A program made the position numbers and the translations under genes. The notes beneath the pieces are model-generated. The model did no database searches, was not told the origin of the DNA, and worked only from the letters and a program-made list of their open reading frames with translations. From the NCBI GenBank assembly GCA_903879995.1, contig CAIRNW010000177.1, forward strand, positions 1-8,498: 8,498 bases of DNA, given 5' to 3'. How positions within the stretch are numbered: position 1 is the stretch's first letter; each line of letters begins with the position of its first letter. Below are positions 1 to 4,982 of this stretch, in pieces. This DNA comes from an uncultured Bacteroidota bacterium. GTDB lineage: Bacteria > Bacteroidota > Bacteroidia > Chitinophagales > Chitinophagaceae.

Positions 1-176
1 CGATGGGCCAGGGCGTGCAGGAAGGTCGTCTTGCCCGTCTGCCGGGGGGCATGGATGAGGAAGTACTGCTTGGACCTGATCAGGTGCAAGATATCCTCGT
101 AGCGGTGCCGGAACGGCTCCACCATATAGTGGTCCTGCGGGTTACACAGGCCGGTCGTGTTGAAGAAGCGTGTCAT
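1..176 (-). CDS. P-loop ATPase, N-terminal part only (runs off the left edge)
   Basis: Only the first 58 residues are present; the rest lies beyond base 1. Translated from ATG at 176-174, the protein begins MTRFFNTTGLCNPQDHYMV. At about residues 37-51 it reaches a hydrophobic strand (QYFLIHAP) running straight into a Walker A-type loop, APRQTGKTT, which binds the phosphates of ATP. I recall this opening (FFNTxGxCNPxDHYM, then APRQTGKTT) from large AAA-type ATP-binding proteins of unknown role that are common in Bacteroidota. Some related families carry a C-terminal PD-(D/E)XK nuclease-like domain, but that part is not visible here. The start is supported by the conserved N-terminus and by a TATCTTTG box just upstream. 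The gene follows the peptidase/lectin gene on the same strand with a 235-base gap, so it is probably transcribed separately. Confidence 0.8.
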   Translation of the reverse strand, partial: MTRFFNTTGLCNPQDHYMVEPFRHRYEDILHLIRSKQYFLIHAPRQTGKTTFLHALAH

Positions 177-180
177 GGGG

Positions 181-188
181 CAAAGATA
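181..188 (-). promoter_or_regulatory. Candidate Bacteroidota -7 promoter box for the ATPase gene
   Basis: On the minus strand TATCTTTG is a perfect match to the Bacteroidota -7 consensus TAnnTTTG. Only four bases (CCCC) separate it from the ATG at 176. I see no clear TTG-type -33 element at the expected distance. If the box is used, transcription would start at or very close to the start codon, giving a leaderless or nearly leaderless mRNA. Confidence 0.4.
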
Positions 189-262
189 AGGGGTTTTAGG
201 GTTGCGCGGGGGAAGGGGTGTGGAAAAATGTGTATGCCATAGTCATGAGTCCCGACACACCC

Positions 263-286
263 AAAACCACGGGCTCAAGCACGTGG
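263..286 (-). terminator. Weak hairpin with T run, possible terminator after the peptidase/lectin gene
   Basis: On the minus strand CCACG (286-282) can pair with CGTGG (271-267), followed directly by TTTT (266-263). The stem is only 5 bp, the loop is 10 bases and the T tract is short, so this is at best a weak intrinsic terminator. It lies between the stop codon of the upstream gene (412) and the start of the ATPase gene (176), where a terminator would be expected. Confidence 0.25.
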
Positions 287-304
287 CTATATACCAAAAC
301 GCCC

Positions 305-372
305 CCGCTCGCAGGCTGTGGAAAACACCCGCCCCACTCCGTTCCGCTCGCTGTTTCTCTCCGCCCGCTCGC
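305..372. repeat. Three short direct repeats CCGCTCGC
   Basis: The 8-mer CCGCTCGC occurs three times on the plus strand, at 305-312, 344-351 and 365-372 (start-to-start 39 and 21 bases). The last two copies share a ninth base, T. The cluster lies just beyond the stop codon of the peptidase/lectin gene, in its presumed 3' untranslated region. The G+C-rich surroundings make some repetition likely by chance, and no function is evident. Confidence 0.5.
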
Positions 373-411
373 TCATGCCCCGAAGGAATGGCCCCCTGCT
401 TAGCCGCCCGA

Positions 412-534
412 CTAGGGGACGAACGCGACGCGGAAGCCCTGGACGTTGTCCGGGCTGCCGGGGGGGGCGTCGAAGCGGAGAGCCACCCGGCAGCCGTCGG
501 CGCCCTCGTCCCACGAGCCGCCGCGGTACACGCG
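412..534 (-). other. Candidate DGR variable region at the 3' end of the peptidase/lectin gene
   Basis: Codons 452-491 encode a frame typical of DGR-diversified lectin-fold proteins: RVYRGGSW (452-459), CRVA (466-469), R471, then GFRV (484-487). Relatives usually carry runs of Asn between these anchors. Here those places hold D460, E461, G463, D464?, G465, L470, F472, D473, A474, P475, G477, S478 and V482. Almost every such codon ends in C (GAC, GGC, CTC, TTC, GCC, CCC, AGC, GTC), as expected if AAC codons of a template had been mutated at adenines. This tail is roughly 75% G+C against about 52-57% in the preceding 120 coding bases. No template repeat, reverse transcriptase or Avd gene is in the window, so it could be a remote target, a relic, or an ordinary FGE-like C-terminus. 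Confidence 0.45.
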
Positions 535-1887
535 TTCCGAGCCCGAAGAAGGCCCTTTCGGATTGCTTTGTGCAGTCGAGCCATACCTCCCATGCCAATC
601 CGCGCACCACTCCCACACATTCCCACTCATGTCGTACAAGCCAAGCTCATTTGCTTTCTTCCGACCCACCGGTTGAGTTTGAGCTCCCGAGTTATCGGAG
701 TACCACGCCACCTCATCCAGGCTATTGCTGCCCGCATACTTATACCCCCTGCCCAACGAACCGCCCCGCGCTGCGTACTCCCACTCCGCCTCCGTTGGCA
801 GACGGAAATTTTTATCCGTCTTCCCCGACAGCCACCCGCAATATTTTGTCGCGTCGTTCCAGCTCACGTGGAGTACAGGGTGGTTGCCCTCACTCGCGGG
901 GCGTTGCGAGCCATCCGCTCTGCACCGCCAGTTTACCCCTGCTCTCTTCTTCCATTCAGAACCCGTCCACAGGAAACTCCCTCCATCTGTTTCCGCGTCT
1001 GTCCGGTAGCCTGTCGCCTCCACGAAGGCTTTGAACTCGTTTACTGTCACCTCATACTTCCCGATATAAAAATCCGATACCGTGACCTGGCGCATCGGCT
1101 TCTCATCAACATCACAATCACCGCCCTGCTCCGAAGTACATCCCATCGTAAACGTGCCGCCGCGCACGCGCACCATGTTATATTGCCGCAGGTCGGCATC
1201 GGTTTCCTCTGTGGCTGGTCCAGGCGCGGGTACCACCCTACTCCGCGGAAACTGTATCTCCGCTTGCCGCCAACCTTTCTCGATTGCATCCAGCCGTTTG
1301 GCCCGCGATGGGTGTGACATGCTGCCGTTTACCGATATCTCAGGGCTGTACATCACTTTCTGCGCATCCGCCAGGCTGGCTCCAAGCTTGTACAATATAT
1401 CGCCCGCCGTTACATCCGCCTCCAGTTCCATGCTGTGCAGTGTGGCTTCCGAGTGCGGCGACACGAGATGGTAGTTGATATGATGTCCGATCTCGTGCGC
1501 TAAGATGGCCAGCTTCTCCCAGTTTGTCGTACCCGCCGGAACAGTGGAGGTCGTGAAGTTCAGCGACTTTACACTTCTCAAAAACTCCGGGTTGTACAGG
1601 ATGTAAGGCCTCATCTTATCGTCCACGGTAGCCTGGGCATTGCTCGTGCGGTCACAGGGCATAACCACAAAGCGGTTCTGCGCACCTAATTTTTCCATGA
1701 TCTGCGTCACCAACTGCTCCACGTCAACGTCCGTGTTGAAATTGCCCGATCTGACGCAGATTTCACCCCCAGGATGACTGTTGCCATAAAAATTACTCAA
1801 CTGACCTGACTGTCCCCACAAACCCGTCGGTTTCCACAGCATAAACACCAAAAGTAACGATTTTCCGGCTTTGAACAAGTCTTTCAT
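412..1887 (-). CDS. Secreted M48-like metallopeptidase fused to an FGE/SUMF1-like (C-type lectin fold) domain
   Basis: This 491-residue protein has a signal peptide at about 1-25 (positive start, LLLVFMLW core, small residues before Gln26). An M48-like zinc peptidase domain covers about 45-205. It contains HEIGHH at 131-136 (two zinc-binding His and the catalytic Glu) and ELEAD at 154-158, whose first Glu fits the third zinc ligand of M48 enzymes. A Pro/Glu-rich linker (about 215-232) leads to a formylglycine-generating-enzyme-like domain at about 238-491. Its family marks are GGTFTMG, FRLPTEAEWEYAARGG (361-376) and GNVWEWCADW (422-431). The paired active-site Cys of true FGEs are not both present near the C-terminus: only C466 fits, and the earlier position is E461 or a neighbour. 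A binding role therefore seems likelier than sulfatase activation. The last ~40 residues look like a DGR variable region (separate entry). The start gives a proper signal peptide and sits below a TAnnTTTG box. Function is inferred: a secreted or periplasmic protease with a lectin-like recognition domain. Confidence 0.9.
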   Translation of the reverse strand: MKDLFKAGKSLLLVFMLWKPTGLWGQSGQLSNFYGNSHPGGEICVRSGNFNTDVDVEQLVTQIMEKLGAQNRFVVMPCDRTSNAQATVDDKMRPYILYNPEFLRSVKSLNFTTSTVPAGTTNWEKLAILAHEIGHHINYHLVSPHSEATLHSMELEADVTAGDILYKLGASLADAQKVMYSPEISVNGSMSHPSRAKRLDAIEKGWRQAEIQFPRSRVVPAPGPATEETDADLRQYNMVRVRGGTFTMGCTSEQGGDCDVDEKPMRQVTVSDFYIGKYEVTVNEFKAFVEATGYRTDAETDGGSFLWTGSEWKKRAGVNWRCRADGSQRPASEGNHPVLHVSWNDATKYCGWLSGKTDKNFRLPTEAEWEYAARGGSLGRGYKYAGSNSLDEVAWYSDNSGAQTQPVGRKKANELGLYDMSGNVWEWCADWHGRYGSTAQSNPKGPSSGSERVYRGGSWDEGADGCRVALRFDAPPGSPDNVQGFRVAFVP

Positions 1888-1910
1888 CTGTTTTTAATAT
1901 TTCATGTTAT

Positions 1911-1918
1911 CAAATGTA
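1911..1918 (-). promoter_or_regulatory. Candidate -7 promoter box for the peptidase/lectin gene
   Basis: TACATTTG on the minus strand matches the Bacteroidota -7 consensus TAnnTTTG exactly and lies 23 bases before the ATG at 1887. This would give a short leader that is A+T-rich and lacks a Shine-Dalgarno sequence, as is usual in this phylum. A convincing -33 TTG element at 19-21 bases further upstream is not seen. Confidence 0.4.
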
Positions 1919-2050
1919 TCATCCAAACTGGGGGCATTGCCTTGTGTACACTCACTAAACCCTGCAACCGCTCAAATGGACTGAAACGACCTTTCATTTG
2001 CGCAAGGGTCCCCAAATGGTCACCGATACGGCGCACGTACATAGAATTAT

Positions 2051-2089
2051 TGACCCCGGCCCGGTTAACTTTGGGCCGGGCAATGGTCA
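2051..2089. repeat. Strong G+C-rich inverted repeat (hairpin)
   Basis: CCCGGCCC (2055-2062) and GGGCCGGG (2073-2080) are perfect 8-base inverted arms around a 10-base loop. An outer pair, TGACC (2051-2055) and GGTCA (2085-2089), can lengthen the stem across a small asymmetric bulge, sharing base 2055 with the inner arm. There is no T run on either side, so it is not a standard intrinsic terminator. It lies upstream of the peptidase/lectin gene and next to a transposase remnant, so it could be a regulatory structure, a protein-binding site or debris of a mobile element. Confidence 0.7.
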
Positions 2090-2190
2090 TTGTAAGCAAC
2101 ATGGGCGGTTGAGACCGGCACGGGTAGCGTCCGAATCATCAGTATTTCGAATGAGTAATGATTCATGTTATTGTATGCGGGGGCACATAA

Positions 2191-2549
2191 GTCATTATCT
2201 TCGAGCAAATTAGAGTAGATTTTGAAAAGGTGTCCTACTGGCGTGGCCAGCATGAGCATATCCGCTGCGACAACGAGCCTGAATTTATGTCCATGCAGCT
2301 ACATCAGTAGGCTGGCGACCAGGCGCAAATCAGATACATATAACCTGGAAAACCAACCAGAACGGGATCTTAGAGCACCTGAACAAAATCCTGCGGATAG
2401 GGTGTACCTATCAGTAATGATTTTCGTCGAAGGAAGCACTCAACGAGGCCTTGGACCAGTGGTCTGTGGCATATAACACTTGGGGGCCACATCAAAGCAT
2501 TGGCTACGAAACCCCGGACAGGTTTGAAATACTCAACCAAAAAACTAAA
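2191..2549 (+). pseudogene. Decayed IS3-family transposase (OrfB) C-terminal half
   Basis: Reading across two frames recovers the end of an IS3-type DDE integrase core. The first frame (from about 2191) gives EQIRVDFEKVSYWRGQ and then HEHIRCDNEPEFMS (2251-2292), which matches the usual IRxDNGPEF block holding the second catalytic Asp. In-frame stops follow at 2308-2310 and 2341-2343, then PGKPT. A single-base deletion near 2355-2358 shifts the frame. The second frame gives NQNGILEHLNKILR (2355-2396), corresponding to QNGFIERFNxxxR with the catalytic Glu at 2373-2375. After two more stops (2415-2420) it continues as EALNEALDQWSVAYN (2433-2477) and GPHQSIGYETPDRF, the typical YNxxRPHxSLGYxTP ending. 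The N-terminal half, OrfA and terminal inverted repeats were not found. It is clearly non-functional and marks an old insertion. Confidence 0.85.
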
Positions 2550-2615
2550 TTTGTACCGATTGCGTTTTGGGGGAGCTCACAGGCAAAGTTTGGACTATTG
2601 GTTATGCAGCTGAAG

Positions 2616-3242
2616 TTAAGGCAAAGATACATCCAAAGTCCTCCTTGGGGAATGAACGAATATAGCTAAAAGCATGGACCAAAGTAAATTACGAAAAAGT
2701 AATGACAGGAGTTCTTTGATTTCGGAAGTTATGGAAGGTCTTTCAAAAAACTCATTATATATTTCCTGGGTCTTGGAGTTAACAGTATCGTCAAAGTGAA
2801 CTTGTTCCAACTGCAATACTATCTGTTCTTCCGATAACTCATCCATAACAATATCAAAGATTCTATACTTTACAACACTTTTCTTTATTTCGGCCTTGAT
2901 TTCGTCCTTGTGTTGTGTATCCAATGGCAGGATTGCCATATATTTAAAAACTATCGAGTGCATTAGATGGGATGAACCGAAGAGAACTAAAAATAAATAT
3001 AGATATTTCACGGCCTGGAAATAGGTAGCATACTTTTTTCCTGTCTTATGCTTCCAGACGAATATGGCAATAATCGGGAGTACTAAATAGAATAGGGTTT
3101 GTACTAATAAAATTGCAAATAAATAAGCAAATAAATTTTGCTGTACCATGAGTACCGACATGGGGTCGATCAAATAAATCAGAAAATGAAGAACCATATA
3201 GAGCAAACTGGCTATTACTGCAGAAATCAAGATAGTTCGCAT
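2616..3242 (-). CDS. Small multi-pass inner-membrane protein of unknown function
   Basis: This 208-residue protein is not confidently recognised. It shows four hydrophobic segments: about 3-25, 37-63, 77-98 and 179-197. A charged, probably helical stretch of about 80 residues (108-178, with EIKAEIKKSVVKYR and ELSEEQIVLQLEQV) sits between the third and fourth. The layout recalls the short DUF4199-type proteins of Bacteroidota, but I could not confirm a match. The start codon lies 11 bases after the stop of the 524-residue membrane protein gene on the same strand, so the two are probably co-transcribed. The last residues (SPRRTLDVSLP) reach toward the transposase remnant, and the C-terminus may have been altered by that insertion. 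No Shine-Dalgarno sequence is seen. Confidence 0.8.
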   Translation of the reverse strand: MRTILISAVIASLLYMVLHFLIYLIDPMSVLMVQQNLFAYLFAILLVQTLFYLVLPIIAIFVWKHKTGKKYATYFQAVKYLYLFLVLFGSSHLMHSIVFKYMAILPLDTQHKDEIKAEIKKSVVKYRIFDIVMDELSEEQIVLQLEQVHFDDTVNSKTQEIYNEFFERPSITSEIKELLSLLFRNLLWSMLLAIFVHSPRRTLDVSLP

Positions 3243-3253
3243 GCTTGTGGTAT

Positions 3254-4828
3254 TTATTGGGTAAAGAACGGAATCACGGCTGCTTTCCTGGTCACTACAG
3301 TGTCCTCTTCTATTTCCTTACGCTTCAGTTCGAGTAGATGATCACCATGAGGTAAGTCTCGAAGGGGGACACGACACAGCAACCCCTTTTCGCCCATGTT
3401 GGGATGCAGGTAGAAATGGCAGATCAGGCTGTCCGTATAGTCTACGGAATCTATGGATACCTCGTAAATACCCTGAAATGCCTGTAGGATCTTGCGCCCT
3501 TTTGCTCTTTGATAATCCCTTCTTGCCATATCCCGATGCTCTTCAAGGCTGTCTTTCATCGCTTCCCAGCGGGTCTTGTCATACTTATCAGGATTTTTCT
3601 TTTTCTCTTCTGATAAGGCTGACAAAGCCCCATAATAAGGAGCCATGTATTTTATCCGAAGCGAATCATACTCTTGGCCTATCGTAAGAGGCCCTAAAAA
3701 ACCTGTCTTCCAAACTTTGGGCGATTGGGCAATCTTTTTCAGGTACCGTTCGTCGTCTTCAGAGATGCGCAGAAAAAGCCATGCCTGCTCACCCTCAAGC
3801 ATGTACCGATCCAAAGTTGCCCTACGGATCACACCAACCTCAGGTGGAATATTTTTTTGGTTCAGCAGGTACGCCTTCCTCAGATCCTCATAATAAACCC
3901 AGTTCACTACCAGTTCATGATGGAGCGTATTTTCAAATTCGTCGGCGTTTTCGGGATAGCGGACTGGGAAGTAGGCAAGGTCGTTGAATTTTATTTCAGA
4001 TGGTAAACCAATGATGATCAAGGAATAAGGTATAAAAAGCCAGAGCAATCTACGGCTATAGGGATTATCGAGAAAATTGTACAATAAGGGCCGATATAGG
4101 AATGAGAGACTAATAGCACTGAAGAAAAGATAAATGTAAAAGTAAATGGAAGAGATGATCCTATTATCGATCTTCTTGATACCTCCCAGTGAGAGGAAAT
4201 CAAACATGTAAAACGAACCAAATAATAGATAAATTAAAAGTAAAAAAATTAGTAATTTAGAATTAGAAGTAAAATAATCAATTACCAAAACTGGGGGTAG
4301 AAATATAAGGATGAGTGACAGAAAGAGAAAAAAAAGCAGGTAGGTAAACGAAAACAGAATACTCCCGGCCCGTTCCAATTTCTCAATATAGGAATCGAAT
4401 TGGCCCACGTTGCGGGTGAGGTAGTTTTCAAAACGAGTGGAATAGTTTAATCGCCTAAAGTCAATATCGCCACTAACGTACCTCAAGCCAATTGCACCAA
4501 TCCAAAGTCCGCGCACGGTAATATGAATTATGAGATTGATTATAAACACATACCATGCTGTCCAAGCCAAAGTCGAGAGCCCATCGAATAAATAAGTTGA
4601 AGCTTCCTCCGCACGCAAAGCTATGAATGCGTCAAGCTGTTGTATCTGTGGTTTTAGACCAATTACAAGGAAAAGGGCCAAGCTGGAAATGATCAACTCC
4701 AATTGCCAGGATTCCTGCTGGATTTTATCCAGCCATTCCTTGAAATTGTGTGTGGAGGGAACATCTGGGTTATAACTTCCCACCCTGTCCTGCGTCGAAT
4801 TTTGTTCTTGTTTTTTGTGTTCTGACAT
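3254..4828 (-). CDS. Six-helix membrane protein with a large soluble C-terminal domain, function unknown
   Basis: This 524-residue protein is not recognised as a named family. A polar N-terminus of about 30 residues precedes six likely membrane helices at about 42-58, 86-105, 156-182, 191-210, 226-245 and 261-276. A loop with many Arg and Tyr residues (about 115-150, SGDIDFRRLNYSTRFENYL) lies between helices 2 and 3. Residues 280-524 have no membrane segment. They include a highly charged helical part (about 405-450) and then alternating strands at about 463-500 (YEVSIDSVDYTDSLICHFYL, later HLLELKRKEIEEDTVV), suggesting a small beta domain. The gene is followed after 11 bases by the 208-residue membrane protein, pointing to a two-gene unit working in the same membrane process. 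There is no signal peptide, so it is probably in the inner membrane. Its A+T-rich codons match the genes to its right. Confidence 0.85.
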   Translation of the reverse strand: MSEHKKQEQNSTQDRVGSYNPDVPSTHNFKEWLDKIQQESWQLELIISSLALFLVIGLKPQIQQLDAFIALRAEEASTYLFDGLSTLAWTAWYVFIINLIIHITVRGLWIGAIGLRYVSGDIDFRRLNYSTRFENYLTRNVGQFDSYIEKLERAGSILFSFTYLLFFLFLSLILIFLPPVLVIDYFTSNSKLLIFLLLIYLLFGSFYMFDFLSLGGIKKIDNRIISSIYFYIYLFFSAISLSFLYRPLLYNFLDNPYSRRLLWLFIPYSLIIIGLPSEIKFNDLAYFPVRYPENADEFENTLHHELVVNWVYYEDLRKAYLLNQKNIPPEVGVIRRATLDRYMLEGEQAWLFLRISEDDERYLKKIAQSPKVWKTGFLGPLTIGQEYDSLRIKYMAPYYGALSALSEEKKKNPDKYDKTRWEAMKDSLEEHRDMARRDYQRAKGRKILQAFQGIYEVSIDSVDYTDSLICHFYLHPNMGEKGLLCRVPLRDLPHGDHLLELKRKEIEEDTVVTRKAAVIPFFTQ

Positions 4829-4880
4829 AGAAATAGGGATAAAATTTCTTGAATAGTTTTTGCTGAAAAAGTCCCTTCAA

Positions 4881-4925
4881 ACCGCCACGACCCGGGGAGG
4901 GCAGCCCAGTACCCTGCATGCGGGG
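4881..4925. other. G+C-rich island in an A+T-rich intergenic gap
   Basis: The 154-base gap between the T9SS pair and the membrane-protein operon contains about 45 bases that are much richer in G+C than their surroundings. Within it, CCCTGCATGCGGGG is palindromic except for one position, and GGGCTGCCC (minus strand) could form a tiny hairpin. It lies downstream of the PorP-like gene stop (4983), so it may help end transcription, but there is no clear stem plus T run. Confidence 0.35.
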
Positions 4926-4982
4926 AGTGTTCAATTACCGCAGTGAAGATTTCAGGTTATAGTATGCCGGACCAGTTCAAAA

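Larger units (their letters stand above)
1888..2190. other. Intergenic stretch with no supported gene
   Basis: This stretch separates the peptidase/lectin gene from the transposase remnant. It holds the candidate promoter at 1911-1918 and the strong hairpin at 2051-2089. Short open frames exist on both strands, but none shows a recognisable motif. Plus-strand bases from about 2100 to 2190 may contain further decayed transposase: one frame reads SVRIIS and later AGAHKSLSSSK, faintly like the start of the IS3 integrase core. This is too degraded to claim. Confidence 0.4.

Noticed and set aside
219..325. Two TGTGGAAAA copies (219-227 and 317-325) resembling DnaA boxes
   Set aside because: They differ from the DnaA box complement TGTGGATAA, there are only two, and no origin-linked gene is nearby.
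412..1160. True formylglycine-generating (sulfatase-activating) enzyme
   Set aside because: The C-terminal Cys pair needed for catalysis is not complete, and there is no sulfatase gene nearby.
202..1317. Long plus-strand open frame of 371 codons opposite the peptidase/lectin gene
   Set aside because: It is antisense to a gene with clear domains and signal peptide. Its translation is rich in Arg, Pro and Cys with no motif, as expected of a shadow frame in G+C-rich DNA.
1902..2102. Minus-strand open frame of 66 codons between the peptidase/lectin gene and the transposase remnant
   Set aside because: No recognisable motif or start signal. It runs through the hairpin and the promoter of the next gene.
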